DNA from: Lachnospiraceae bacterium
GTDB lineage: Bacteria > Bacillota > Clostridia > Lachnospirales > Lachnospiraceae
Direction of reading: 5' to 3'
DNA: 64,000 nt
NCBI GenBank assembly: GCA_024689465.1
Contig: JAILDL010000013.1
Span: 46,693 to 110,692, forward strand
Position 1 is the stretch's first letter; each line of letters starts with the position of its first letter. Positions 52,911 through 62,433 of the stretch are shown here, piece after piece. The position numbers and the translations under genes were made by a program. The notes under the pieces are model-generated. The model was not told the DNA's origin and did not search any database. It worked only from the letters and a program-made list of their open reading frames with translations.

Positions 52911-55208
52911 GTGCAATACCCCTATGCGGACATCATAATCGATATATCTCACGGCGCCGTGGACCGGCCTTTTCAGTATAAGATCCCGGAGGATCTGCAG
53001 GATAAGCTGTTTGTAGGACAGGCGGTGCAGGTCCCCTTCGGAAACGGCAACAAGACCAGGCTGGGCTACATCATCGGCTTTTCCGAAACGCCCCAGATCG
53101 AACCGTCGCGGATCAAGGAGATCCTGTCCGTACCGGAAAAAGAAGCGGCCGTGGAAGGGCACCTGATCCAGCTGGCATACTGGATGAAGGAGCATTACGG
53201 CTCCACCATGATCAACGCCATGAAGACGGTGATCCCGGCCCATAAGAAAAGTAAGCAGTTAGAGCACCGCTCCGTAAAGCGATTGGTGAGTGCGGAGGAT
53301 GCTGCCCGCTATGCCGGGGCCTTTGCAGGCAAGCACCAGGTGGCCAGAGCCCGGGTGATGGAGGCGCTTTCCGAGGAAGAAGTGATCCCCTATGAGATCC
53401 TCCTTCATAAGCTGAACATCTCTGCTCCTACCGTGAAAAGCCTGGAACAGCAGGGCTTTATCAAGCTGAGCAGTGAAAAATATTACCGCAATCCCTTAAG
53501 CTTTCAGGATCTGGAAGCTAAAAACCTTTCGCTGAGTGATGAGCAGCGTGCCATCGTGGAAGGGATACGGGCCGATCGGGAAAAAGGAGAGCGGCATACC
53601 TATCTGATCTATGGCATTACCGGATCCGGCAAGACCGAGGTCTATATTTCCCTGATCCGGGATGTGGTGGCACAGGGCGGGCAGGCCATCGTGCTGATCC
53701 CCGAGATCGCCCTGACCTATCAGACCGTGATGCGCTTTTACCGGCATTTCGGAGACCGGGTGTCGGTCATGAACTCCACCTTATCCGACGGAGAAAAATA
53801 CGATCAGTGTGAGCGGGCCAAAAAGGGAGAGATCGATGTGATCATCGGTCCCCGTTCCGCCCTGTTTACCCCATTTCCGAACCTGCAGCTCATTGTGATC
53901 GATGAGGAACATGAAAACAGCTATAAGAGCGAAAACGTTCCCCGTTATCATGCCAGAGAAACCGCAGAAAAGCTGGGAGAGATCACCGGTGCCTCTCTGG
54001 TACTGGGATCTGCCACCCCTTCTCTGGAAAGCTATTACAGAGCCCAGGAAGGGAAATATGTGCTCTATACCTTAAACCGGCGCCTCACCGGCGGCAGCCT
54101 TCCCCAGGTTCATACCGTGGATCTGCGGACCGAGCTGAAGGAAGGCAATCGTACCATCTTCAGCCGAAAACTGCAGGAGCTGATGGAAGATCGTCTGGAA
54201 AAGCAGGAGCAGGTCATGCTGTTTTTAAACCGCCGGGGATTAGCCGGCTTTGTTTCCTGCAGAAACTGCGGTCTGGTGGTAAAATGTCCCCACTGTGACG
54301 TGGCCCTTACCCAGCACCGAGGCGGCAGGATGGTCTGCCATTATTGCGGCTATGAGATGCCGGAATACAAGAACTGTCCCCAGTGCGGATCTCCCTATAT
54401 AAAGGGGTGGAAAGCCGGTACCCAGCAGATCGAGGACGCTGTTGTAAAGATGTTTCCCAAAGCCCGTGTCCTTCGCATGGATGCGGATACCACCACCACC
54501 AAGGACAGTTACGAAAAGATCCTTACTTCCTTTGCCAATCAGGAAGCAGATGTACTGGTGGGAACCCAGATGATCGTAAAAGGCCATGATTTCCCCAATG
54601 TAACCCTGGTGGGTATCCTGGCGGCGGATCTGTCCCTGTTTGCCAACGATTATCGCTGCGGCGAGCGAACCTTCCAATTGCTCACCCAGGCAGCCGGCAG
54701 AGCCGGAAGAGGTACGAAGCCGGGAGATGTGGTGATCCAGACCTACCAGCCGGATCATTATAGCATCACTTATGCGGCGAAACAGGATTACGTGGGCTTT
54801 TACGAGGAGGAGATCAGCTATCGCAAGCTTCTTTCCTATCCCCCTGCATCCCATATGCTGGCGGTGATCGTAACCTCCGACCGGGAAGAGGAAGCAAAGA
54901 CCATGGTTTCTTCTCTGGCAAGGATCGCAAAGGAAGAAGGGGCAAGGCTGGAGGAGGAGGGAAAGAAGAGCAGCCCGTTTTCTTCTCCGGAGCGTATGAC
55001 CGGTTACCGGAACCGGATGATCGTCATCGGCCCCGGTAAGGCGTCGGTATCCAGGATCAAGGACATCTACCGGTATGTGTTCTATGTAAAGCATCCTGCA
55101 GAGGATGCGCTGATCCGGGTAAAGGACCTGTGCGAGAGCGCGGAAAAGAACATTCCCGTCAGCCGGTGTCAGGTGTATTTTGACTTTGACCCCATGTACG
55201 GTTATTGA
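52911..55208 (+). CDS. priA: Primosomal protein N' (PriA helicase)
   Basis: 765 residues. The N-terminal 3'-DNA-binding domain starts YADIIIDISHGAVDRPFQY. Helicase motifs follow: Walker A GITGSGKTEVY, DEEH box, and GSATPSLES. A zinc-binding insert has eight cysteines (CRNCGLVVKCPHC, CHYC, CPQC), and motifs V-VI are VGTQMIVKGHDF and QAAGRAGR. It restarts stalled replication forks. It starts with GTG at 52911, with AAAAGGAAG upstream. Confidence 0.95.
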   Translation: MQYPYADIIIDISHGAVDRPFQYKIPEDLQDKLFVGQAVQVPFGNGNKTRLGYIIGFSETPQIEPSRIKEILSVPEKEAAVEGHLIQLAYWMKEHYGSTMINAMKTVIPAHKKSKQLEHRSVKRLVSAEDAARYAGAFAGKHQVARARVMEALSEEEVIPYEILLHKLNISAPTVKSLEQQGFIKLSSEKYYRNPLSFQDLEAKNLSLSDEQRAIVEGIRADREKGERHTYLIYGITGSGKTEVYISLIRDVVAQGGQAIVLIPEIALTYQTVMRFYRHFGDRVSVMNSTLSDGEKYDQCERAKKGEIDVIIGPRSALFTPFPNLQLIVIDEEHENSYKSENVPRYHARETAEKLGEITGASLVLGSATPSLESYYRAQEGKYVLYTLNRRLTGGSLPQVHTVDLRTELKEGNRTIFSRKLQELMEDRLEKQEQVMLFLNRRGLAGFVSCRNCGLVVKCPHCDVALTQHRGGRMVCHYCGYEMPEYKNCPQCGSPYIKGWKAGTQQIEDAVVKMFPKARVLRMDADTTTTKDSYEKILTSFANQEADVLVGTQMIVKGHDFPNVTLVGILAADLSLFANDYRCGERTFQLLTQAAGRAGRGTKPGDVVIQTYQPDHYSITYAAKQDYVGFYEEEISYRKLLSYPPASHMLAVIVTSDREEEAKTMVSSLARIAKEEGARLEEEGKKSSPFSSPERMTGYRNRMIVIGPGKASVSRIKDIYRYVFYVKHPAEDALIRVKDLCESAEKNIPVSRCQVYFDFDPMYGY

Positions 55209-55281
55209 TAGAATGTTTAACAGCTGAAAAACATCGGAATGAAAGAAACAGCAGAAAACTGCGGAAAGGAATACAGAACAA

Positions 55282-55779
55282 ATGGCACTTCGAAAGATCA
55301 GAGAACTCGGTGATGATATATTAAATAAGGTGAGCAAGGAGGTTACCATGATGACCCCGCGTACCTCCATTCTCATTGATGATATGTTTGATACCATGTA
55401 TGAATCCAACGGCGTCGGCCTGGCAGCGGTCCAGATCGGCGTATTAAAGCGGATCGTTGTGATCGACTGCACAGGGGAAGATCCCATTGTGCTGATCAAT
55501 CCCCAGATCCTGGAAACCAGCGGCGAACAGACCGGCTACGAAGGATGCCTTTCCATCCCCGGAAAGAGCGGTATCGTGACCAGACCCGACCATGTAAAGG
55601 TAAGAGCTCTGGACCGCAAGATGAAGCCCTTCGAACTGGAGGGAGAAGGACTCCTGGCCCGTGCCATCTGCCACGAATGTGAGCACCTGGACGGACATCT
55701 GTATATCGAGAAGGTAGAAGGCGAACTGGTAAACAACGAAGACCTGATGCCGGAAAATCCTGAGGAAGAAGAAGCATGA
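55282..55779 (+). CDS. def: Peptide deformylase
   Basis: 165 residues with all three family motifs: GVGLAAVQIG, EGCLSIPG (metal-binding Cys) and HECEH (H131, E132, H135). It removes the formyl group from new proteins. ATG at 55282. Its stop overlaps the fmt start (ATGA), coupling removal and addition of the formyl group. Confidence 0.97.
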   Translation: MALRKIRELGDDILNKVSKEVTMMTPRTSILIDDMFDTMYESNGVGLAAVQIGVLKRIVVIDCTGEDPIVLINPQILETSGEQTGYEGCLSIPGKSGIVTRPDHVKVRALDRKMKPFELEGEGLLARAICHECEHLDGHLYIEKVEGELVNNEDLMPENPEEEEA

Positions 55780-56714
55780 AGATCGTATTCATGGGAACAC
55801 CGGAATTTGCAGCGGCTGCATTAAGAGCGCTGATCGAGGCAGGGCATGAGATCACGGCCGTGGTCACCCAGCCCGATAAGCCCAAAGGGCGGGGACGGCA
55901 GCTTATGGCACCTCCTGTAAAGGAAGTGGCGCTGGAACATAATATTCCGGTGCTGCAGCCGGTGAAGATAAAGCGCCCGGAAGAAGTGGCAGAACTGAAA
56001 AAGTACCCGGCAGATGTGTATGTGGTGGCAGCCTTTGGACAGATCCTGTCCCAGGAGATCCTGGATATCCCGAAATATGGGTGCCTCAACATTCATGCAT
56101 CCCTCCTTCCCAAGTACAGAGGAGCGGCACCCATCCAGTGGTGCATCTTAAATGGGGAGAAGACCACCGGCGTTACCATCATGCAGATGGATGCCGGCCT
56201 GGATACCGGTGACATGCTCACGAAGGAAGAGGTTCCCATTCTGGACTCCGATACGGCAGAAAGCCTGGAAGAAAAGCTGATGCAGGCAGGTGCCCGGCTG
56301 ATCACAAAGACCCTTCCTCTGGTGGAAAGCGGCTCACTGAAACCCGAAAAGCAGGGCGAGTGCCCTTTTTATGCCAAAATGCTGGATAAGCAGATGGGAC
56401 AGGTGCATTTTGAACAGCAGAGCGCAGAAGAGATCGACCGGTTGATCCGCGGCCTGTATCCCTGGCCCACCGCCTATTGTTCCTTCCATGGGAAGAACAT
56501 GAAGCTCCTGGGAGCAGAGGTGGATAAGAGTGCAGCAGAGGCTGCAGGTTTAACCCCCGGACAGGTTTGCGGAAAAGATAAGGAAAGCATCACCATTCAG
56601 TGCAGGGAAGGCAGACTGCGCCTTTTAAGAGTGCAGCTGGAAGGTAAGAAAGCCATGTCCGTACGGGATTTTCTGTTAGGAAACCCGGTGAACGTGGGCG
56701 ACAGGTTATATTAA
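55776..56714 (+). CDS. fmt: Methionyl-tRNA formyltransferase
   Basis: 312 residues. N-terminal formyltransferase fold starting KIVFMGTPEFAAAAL, with the folate-site motif HASLLPKYRGAAPIQW at about 106-121 and DTGDML; C-terminal OB-like tRNA-binding domain (about 205-312). It formylates initiator Met-tRNA. Overlaps def by 4 nt. Confidence 0.97.
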   Translation: MKIVFMGTPEFAAAALRALIEAGHEITAVVTQPDKPKGRGRQLMAPPVKEVALEHNIPVLQPVKIKRPEEVAELKKYPADVYVVAAFGQILSQEILDIPKYGCLNIHASLLPKYRGAAPIQWCILNGEKTTGVTIMQMDAGLDTGDMLTKEEVPILDSDTAESLEEKLMQAGARLITKTLPLVESGSLKPEKQGECPFYAKMLDKQMGQVHFEQQSAEEIDRLIRGLYPWPTAYCSFHGKNMKLLGAEVDKSAAEAAGLTPGQVCGKDKESITIQCREGRLRLLRVQLEGKKAMSVRDFLLGNPVNVGDRLY

Positions 56715-56726
56715 AAGGATTTTTAC

Positions 56727-58067
56727 GTGAACGAACGCGAACTCATCTTACAAATACTCCTGGAAGCCGAGAAAACCGGCTCCTTTACCGGAGTGATCTT
56801 AAATCAGGTACTGGATAAGTACGATTATCTGGAACCTTCTGAAAAGCGCAGGATCAAACGAACCGTAAACGGCGTCACCGAGCGGCAGATCGAGCTGGAC
56901 TACCGTCTTGGTCTGTATTCCAAGACGCCGGTTCGTAAGATGAAGCCCCTGATCCGCTGTCTGCTTCGCATGAGTACCTATCAGATCCTGTATATGGATA
57001 AAGCCAGCGATTTCGCTGTGTGCAATGAAGCCGTCAAACTGGCAAAGAGCCATAAGTTCTCCCAGCTTTCCGGCTTTGTTAACGGTGTGCTGCGCTCCAT
57101 CGTGCGGGAAAAGGATACGATTTCCTATCCTTCGGAAGAAAAGGAACCCATGCGCGCTTTAAGCATCCGCTCCTCTATTCCCGAAGAAGTGCTGCAGCTG
57201 TGGAAAGATGCCTATGGCATGGAGAAAACAAAGCAGATGGCAACCGAGCAGCTGGAGAGCAGACCCTTGTCCTTCCGGATGAAGCTCTCTCTTGAAAAAG
57301 AAGAGAAGGACGCTCTGCTGGAGAAGATGAAAGCAGAAGGCATACAGGTAACACCCCATCCCTATCTGCCTTATGCCTATCTGGCAGAAGGCATGGATAA
57401 GGTCACGGAGATCCCGGGCTTTGCAGAAGGACTGATCACCATACAGGATGTGTCCAGTATGCTGCCGGCTGCCTATGCAGGCATCCGTTCGGGAGATCTG
57501 GTCGTGGATCTGTGTGCGGCACCCGGCGGAAAGAGTCTGATGGCGGCGGAACTGACCGGGCCGGAGGGCATGGTATATGCCCGGGACCTGACGCCCGAAA
57601 AGATCGGAAAGATCGAAGAAAATGCAGCCCGTATGGGCCTTACGAATATAAACACCCGGGTATGGGATGCCAGAATTCCCGATCCGGATCTGGCAGGGAA
57701 AGCCGATGTGGTATTGGCAGATCTGCCTTGTTCCGGTTTGGGCGTTTTAAACAGAAAGCCGGAGATCAAGTATCATGTGACCAAGGAGAGCATCCGGGAA
57801 CTGGTACAGCTCCAGCAGGAGATCCTGCGCATGGGCGTTTCCTGCTTAAAGCCCGGCGGGAAGCTGCTGTACAGCACCTGCACCGTGAATCCCTTTGAGA
57901 ACGACGAGCAGGCAGACTTCATCCAAAACGAGCTTGGTCTTACACCCATTTGCTTCTCATCGGACCGTCCGGACGATGCAGCATTGTCCAGACTCCAGAT
58001 CTTCCCGGGAGAGGCCGGCGACCGTGCCAATATGGATGGCTTCTTCCTGGCTTTATTTCAAAAATGA
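56727..58067 (+). CDS. rsmB: 16S rRNA cytosine-967 C5-methyltransferase RsmB
   Basis: 446 residues. An NusB-like RNA-binding domain (about 1-135) precedes the SAM-dependent methyltransferase domain with VDLCAAPGGKS, the proline-cysteine motif DLPCSGLG and the catalytic Cys in YSTCTVNP. It methylates C967 of 16S rRNA. GTG start at 56727 with AAAAGGA upstream, 12 nt after fmt. Confidence 0.95.
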   Translation: MNERELILQILLEAEKTGSFTGVILNQVLDKYDYLEPSEKRRIKRTVNGVTERQIELDYRLGLYSKTPVRKMKPLIRCLLRMSTYQILYMDKASDFAVCNEAVKLAKSHKFSQLSGFVNGVLRSIVREKDTISYPSEEKEPMRALSIRSSIPEEVLQLWKDAYGMEKTKQMATEQLESRPLSFRMKLSLEKEEKDALLEKMKAEGIQVTPHPYLPYAYLAEGMDKVTEIPGFAEGLITIQDVSSMLPAAYAGIRSGDLVVDLCAAPGGKSLMAAELTGPEGMVYARDLTPEKIGKIEENAARMGLTNINTRVWDARIPDPDLAGKADVVLADLPCSGLGVLNRKPEIKYHVTKESIRELVQLQQEILRMGVSCLKPGGKLLYSTCTVNPFENDEQADFIQNELGLTPICFSSDRPDDAALSRLQIFPGEAGDRANMDGFFLALFQK

Positions 58068-58126
58068 TCCTTGGAGGAGGATGTCCTCTTCTTATCTGAG
58101 TTGATTTGCCTTATATGGCATATACA

Positions 58127-58392
58127 GGCGAGCGCATGATCCGCAACCGCCCTGCCCGGCAGGCGAATTACGTGGTTTACCCGTCCTGCCGAGGAATCGT
58201 TTGCACAAACACTTTGGGGACGCTCCCGCTCCATATCGTTGTACGCAGCGGTTCGTAATGGGCGAAAATACCGCCCATAAGAACCGGCGAACGATAAGGC
58301 CCCTGCAGTTGTTTGTACAACGCTCCCTTGCAGGACGGATATACGAAATGAATATGCCTGCCGGGCAGGGCGAAGCAGTAACCCCGCTCGCC
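58127..58392. repeat. Long imperfect palindrome between rsmB and rlmN
   Basis: This 266-bp noncoding element lies in the 365-bp gap between rsmB and rlmN. The ends GGCGAGCG (58127-58134) and CGCTCGCC (58385-58392) are complementary. Inside them CGCCCTGCCCGGCAGGC (58148-58164) matches the complement of 58356-58372 exactly. Further paired blocks continue inward (CCGTCCTGC with GCAGGACGG, and CGGTTC near 58249 with GAACCG near 58281), and the tip is ATGGGCG/CGCCCAT at 58258-58278. The whole unit can fold into one long interrupted hairpin as RNA or as single-stranded DNA. Both strands lack long-range stop codons in some frames, but no start signal or recognisable protein supports coding. It looks like a palindromic mobile repeat or a large structured RNA. 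Confidence 0.75.
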
Positions 58393-58432
58393 GACCGGGC
58401 ATAGACACGTAGTTTCACAACAGGTTTTGAGT

Positions 58433-59506
58433 ATGAACGAAGAATTACAGATCCGCAGGATCAACGACAAGATCGATATCAAGTCTCTGACGCTGGAAGA
58501 GGTGAAGGAGCTGCTGGCAGGCTGGGGCGAAAAGTCCTTCCGGGCCGGGCAGATCTATGACTGGATTCATAAGAAGCTGGTCCGCAGCTTTGACGAGATG
58601 AGCAACCTCTCGGTGGCCTTAAGGGAGAAACTCGCCCGGGAGTGCATTCTGGTGACTTTGTCTCAGGAGCGCCTGCAGGAATCGAAGCTGGACGGCACCA
58701 AGAAGGCTTTGTTTGCCCTGCCGGATCGGAACATGGTGGAGAGCGTCTGGATGAAATATGAGCACGGCAACAGCGTGTGTATTTCCTCCCAGGTGGGCTG
58801 TGCCATGGGATGCCGGTTCTGTGCATCCACCATTGACGGCAAGGTACGGGACCTGACCCCTTCGGAGATGCTGGACCAGATCTACGCCCTCACCCTGATG
58901 AACGGAGAGCGGGTCAGCAACGTGGTGGTCATGGGAACCGGAGAGCCTCTGGATAACTATGACAACATCCTGCGGTTTATCCGTCTTCTCACCGATGAGA
59001 ACGGTCTGAACATTTCCCAGAGGAACCTGACGGTATCCACCTGCGGTATCGTCCCAAATATCAGACGGCTTGCAGATGAGAAACTGCAGATCACTCTGGC
59101 CTTGTCCCTTCATGCCGCGACGGATGAAAAGCGTCGGGAGATCATGCCTATTGCCAACAAGTATTCCATCCGGGAACTGATGGATGCCTGCGCTTACTAC
59201 CATGAGCAGACCGGCCGGCGGATCACCTTTGAGTATTCTCTGATCGCAGGGGTCAACGACCGCGGGGAAGATGCAAAGAATCTGGCCCATCTGGCAGGCC
59301 CCTTAAACAGCCACATCAACCTGATCCCGGTGAACCCGGTAAGGGAGAGAAGCTTTAAGCAGCCGGATCATTCCGCTGTGCTTGCATTCAAAAATAAACT
59401 TGAAAAATACCATATAAATGTTACTATTAGAAGGGAACTGGGCAGGGATATCGACGGTGCCTGCGGCCAGCTCCGACGCAGCTATAAGCTGGAGAATGAA
59501 ACATAA
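58433..59506 (+). CDS. rlmN: 23S rRNA/tRNA adenine C2-methyltransferase RlmN (radical SAM)
   Basis: 357 residues. An N-terminal accessory domain (about 10-80) precedes the radical-SAM motif CAMGCRFC (C123, C127, C130), GTGEPLDNYDN and the C-terminal region with the conserved Cys in RRELGRDIDGACGQL. It methylates A2503 of 23S rRNA and A37 of some tRNAs. The ATG at 58433 with ACAGG is preferred over a TTG two codons upstream. Confidence 0.96.
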   Translation: MNEELQIRRINDKIDIKSLTLEEVKELLAGWGEKSFRAGQIYDWIHKKLVRSFDEMSNLSVALREKLARECILVTLSQERLQESKLDGTKKALFALPDRNMVESVWMKYEHGNSVCISSQVGCAMGCRFCASTIDGKVRDLTPSEMLDQIYALTLMNGERVSNVVVMGTGEPLDNYDNILRFIRLLTDENGLNISQRNLTVSTCGIVPNIRRLADEKLQITLALSLHAATDEKRREIMPIANKYSIRELMDACAYYHEQTGRRITFEYSLIAGVNDRGEDAKNLAHLAGPLNSHINLIPVNPVRERSFKQPDHSAVLAFKNKLEKYHINVTIRRELGRDIDGACGQLRRSYKLENET

Positions 59507-59524
59507 ATCATTCGTGCATTGTAT

Positions 59525-59559
59525 AGGATGCCATGGGACCATGAGCATCCTTTTCTTTT
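59525..59559 (+). terminator. Terminator after rlmN
   Basis: AGGATGC pairs with GCATCCT (59525-59531 with 59545-59551), and inside it ATGG with CCAT; TTTTCTTTT follows. Confidence 0.75.
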
Positions 59560-59602
59560 GCAACCTGTGAACGCTTTACCGGAGAATGTATGGAGGAGTC
59601 CC

Positions 59603-60349
59603 GTGTATAAGGTAGCGCACATTTCGGATGTGGGTTTACAACGGAATATGAATCAGGATGTGGTTTTCGCATCGGACGTGCCCATCGGCAACCTGCCGAA
59701 CCTGTTCATTGTGGCAGACGGCATGGGCGGCCATAAGGCGGGAGACTATGCGGCCCGCTATACGGTGGACACCATTGTGGAAGAAGTGAAGTCTTCTCCC
59801 GAACAGAATGCGACCATCATCCTCAGAAAAGCCATCGAGAAGGCCAATTCCGGCATTGTGAAGCTTTCTGCCGAGAACGCCGCTTTGGAAGGCATGGGGA
59901 CCACTGTGGTCGCCGCCACTTTGATGGGAAAATACATGAAGGTTGCCAATGTGGGCGACAGCCGTCTCTATGTGGTAAACCGCAAGATCCGGCAGATCAC
60001 CCGTGACCATTCCTATGTAGAGGAAATGGTGGAAAGAGGAAGCCTTGACAGGGCCAGTGCACGGACCCATCCGCAGAAGAACATCATTACGAGAGCCGTC
60101 GGCGGTATGGATACCATTGATGTGGATTTCTTTGAGGTGGAGTTAGAACCGGGAGATCTGGTGCTGTTGTGCTCGGATGGTCTGACCAACATGATCGATG
60201 ACGAGAAGATCCGGATCCTTATGAACACCGGCAGAGATGTAGTGGAGAAGGCAGAAGAGCTTGTCCGCGCAGCCAATGAGAACGGAGGAAAAGACAACAT
60301 TTCCGTTATTATTGTAGAGCCGTTTGCAGACGAGGTAGAAGATGATTAA
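59603..60349 (+). CDS. prpC: PP2C-type protein serine/threonine phosphatase
   Basis: 248 residues. Motifs: DVGLQRNMNQD, VADGMGGHKAGD (metal-binding Asp), GMGTTVVAA, VGDSRLY, and LLCSDGLTNM with a final ENGGKDNISVI. It removes phosphate from proteins phosphorylated by the kinase encoded next, including the kinase itself. The GTG at 59603 lies just after GGAGGAG and gives the normal family N-terminus; a longer start would add 28 unrelated residues. It overlaps the kinase gene by 8 nt. Confidence 0.95.
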   Translation: MYKVAHISDVGLQRNMNQDVVFASDVPIGNLPNLFIVADGMGGHKAGDYAARYTVDTIVEEVKSSPEQNATIILRKAIEKANSGIVKLSAENAALEGMGTTVVAATLMGKYMKVANVGDSRLYVVNRKIRQITRDHSYVEEMVERGSLDRASARTHPQKNIITRAVGGMDTIDVDFFEVELEPGDLVLLCSDGLTNMIDDEKIRILMNTGRDVVEKAEELVRAANENGGKDNISVIIVEPFADEVEDD

Positions 60350-62426
60350 GATCGGAATGCTTTTGGACCAGCGGTACGAGATCGTTGAGAAGATCGGTAC
60401 CGGCGGAATGTCCGATGTATATAAAGCAAAAGACAATAAACTGAACCGCCTGGTAGCGGTAAAGGTGTTGAAACAGGAATTTTCGGAGAACGCCAATTTC
60501 GTTTCCAAGTTCCGTACGGAAGCCCAGGCCGCAGCAGGCCTGATGCATCCCAACATTGTGAATGTATACGATGTAGGGGAAGAGGGCGGCATCTACTTTA
60601 TCGTAATGGAGCTGGTAGATGGTATCACGCTCAAAAACTATATTGTAAAAAAGGTGCGCCTGTCGGTGAAGGAGGCGATCTCCATTGCCATCCAGGTGTC
60701 CATGGGTATCGAAGCAGCCCACAATAACCATATCATTCACCGGGATATTAAGCCGCAGAACATCATGATCTCCAAGGACGGCAAGGTGAAGGTTACAGAC
60801 TTTGGTATCGCCAAGGCTGCGACCAGCAACACCATTACCTCCAACGTCATGGGCAGTGTGCATTATACCTCTCCGGAACAGGCCCGCGGCGGATTCTCCG
60901 ATGAAAAGAGCGATATCTATTCCCTGGGTATCACCATGTTTGAGATGGTGACAGGCCGGGTACCCTTTAACGGGGATACCACCGTTGCCATTGCCATCAA
61001 ACAGATCCAGGAGAAGATGCCTTCTCCCAGAGAATATGCAGAAGATATTCCCATCAGTGTAGAGCAGATCATTTTAAAATGCTGTGAAAAGAGTGCCGAT
61101 CGCAGGTACCAGAATATGGACCAGCTGATCCATGACTTAAAGCAGTCTCTGCTGACACCGGATGAGAATTTTGTACAGAGGGTGGATTCCGACACGGAAG
61201 CTTCTACCCGTATCGCCACCGAAGAAGATATGGCGGCCATCCACAAGGAGACCGCTCCGGTGCAGGAAAAGACCAGCAAGCCCATGCGCCTTAAGAAGCA
61301 GGAGATTGAGGAGGAGGATGACGACTTCGATAAATCCGGCTTAAGTCCCCGTATGGAGAAGATCGCCACAGCCCTTACCGTGGTTCTGGCCATCGTGGTC
61401 TTTATCATCGTTTTATTCCTGGCCAGCAAGACCTTTGATCTGTTTGGGGATGAGCCTCGCAGAACCGAGGAAACCATAGCACAGACCAATACGGTTCAGA
61501 TGGTGGACGTGATCGGAAAGACCATTGAGGAAGCAAAGGCAACCCTGGATGAGATCGGGCTGGGTTATACCGTAGAGTACGAAGAGTCCGATGCCTACGA
61601 TCAGAACATTGTCATGCGCAGCAGCGTGGAGAAGGGAACCTGGGTACAGGAAGGGATCTCTGTTAATCTGACCGTCAGCGCAGGCACCAGCGGTGTGGAA
61701 GTGCCCGACGTGACACTGGCTACATTGGAACAGGCTTATTACATCCTGCAGGATGCAGGATTTGCAGTAGAAGAAAAGGAAGGCTATTCCGAGGAAGTGG
61801 AGGAAGGCTCCGTGATCCGTCAGAGTCCCAAGGGCGGCTCCAAAGCGCCGGAAGGTTCTACCATCATCCTCATTGTTTCCCAGGGAACCATGGATGTGGA
61901 AGTGACCATGCCGGATCTTACCGGTATGACCGAGGATGAAGCCATGGTCACTCTGACCGAACAGGGACTGGTCCTTGGAAAGGTGACCGAAGTTTACAAT
62001 CCGGATTATAACCTGGTGGGGAAGGTTTGCGCCCAGAGCGTGGTCAAGAATTCCACGGTGGTAGAAGGCACAACGATCAACATTTCCATCAGTAAGGGAC
62101 CGGAGAACGCTACCTATACCTACAGCGCCAATATCGCAGCACCTACCTCGGAAGAGGATCCTGATTTCGTACCCGGTACGGTGATCAACATCCGCATCGT
62201 GGATGGTGAGAACAACGTGCTTCTGGATTCGGCCGTAAAGGATTTCCCCTTCTCCGTAAACTTTAAGGGACTGACCACTCCCAGGGGAACCATTATCTTT
62301 ACCTACACGGATAAGATCGATTCCGTGACCACCACGGATCCGACCACCGGAGAAACCACTACCACACAGAATCAGACCAAGTCCATGACCGTTCGTCGGG
62401 ACGTGGAATTTACAATGGACAAATAA
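60342..62426 (+). CDS. prkC: PASTA-domain Ser/Thr protein kinase (PrkC/Stk1 type)
   Basis: 694 residues. Cytoplasmic kinase domain (about 10-275) with glycine loop GTGGMSDVYKA, VAVKVLK, catalytic HRDIKPQN (D135), DFG and GSVHYTSPEQARGG. A charged juxtamembrane linker (about 280-340) precedes one membrane helix (about 345-365). Three extracellular PASTA repeats (about 385-600) bind muropeptides or lipid II in this family. An extra C-terminal beta-rich domain of about 90 residues ends in a Thr-rich stretch (TTTDPTTGETTTTQNQ); this is not part of the minimal PrkC plan. The kinase regulates growth, wall synthesis and spore germination in relatives. Coupled to its phosphatase gene. Confidence 0.95.
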   Translation: MIKIGMLLDQRYEIVEKIGTGGMSDVYKAKDNKLNRLVAVKVLKQEFSENANFVSKFRTEAQAAAGLMHPNIVNVYDVGEEGGIYFIVMELVDGITLKNYIVKKVRLSVKEAISIAIQVSMGIEAAHNNHIIHRDIKPQNIMISKDGKVKVTDFGIAKAATSNTITSNVMGSVHYTSPEQARGGFSDEKSDIYSLGITMFEMVTGRVPFNGDTTVAIAIKQIQEKMPSPREYAEDIPISVEQIILKCCEKSADRRYQNMDQLIHDLKQSLLTPDENFVQRVDSDTEASTRIATEEDMAAIHKETAPVQEKTSKPMRLKKQEIEEEDDDFDKSGLSPRMEKIATALTVVLAIVVFIIVLFLASKTFDLFGDEPRRTEETIAQTNTVQMVDVIGKTIEEAKATLDEIGLGYTVEYEESDAYDQNIVMRSSVEKGTWVQEGISVNLTVSAGTSGVEVPDVTLATLEQAYYILQDAGFAVEEKEGYSEEVEEGSVIRQSPKGGSKAPEGSTIILIVSQGTMDVEVTMPDLTGMTEDEAMVTLTEQGLVLGKVTEVYNPDYNLVGKVCAQSVVKNSTVVEGTTINISISKGPENATYTYSANIAAPTSEEDPDFVPGTVINIRIVDGENNVLLDSAVKDFPFSVNFKGLTTPRGTIIFTYTDKIDSVTTTDPTTGETTTTQNQTKSMTVRRDVEFTMDK

Positions 62427-62433
62427 GGAGAAG

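Noticed and set aside
54240..55499. 419-codon open frame on the minus strand opposite priA and def
   Set aside because: Antisense shadow crossing two well-supported genes; no family resemblance.
58058..58482. Several overlapping small open frames on both strands between rsmB and rlmN
   Set aside because: They are a by-product of the GC-rich palindrome; no ribosome-binding site and no protein resemblance.
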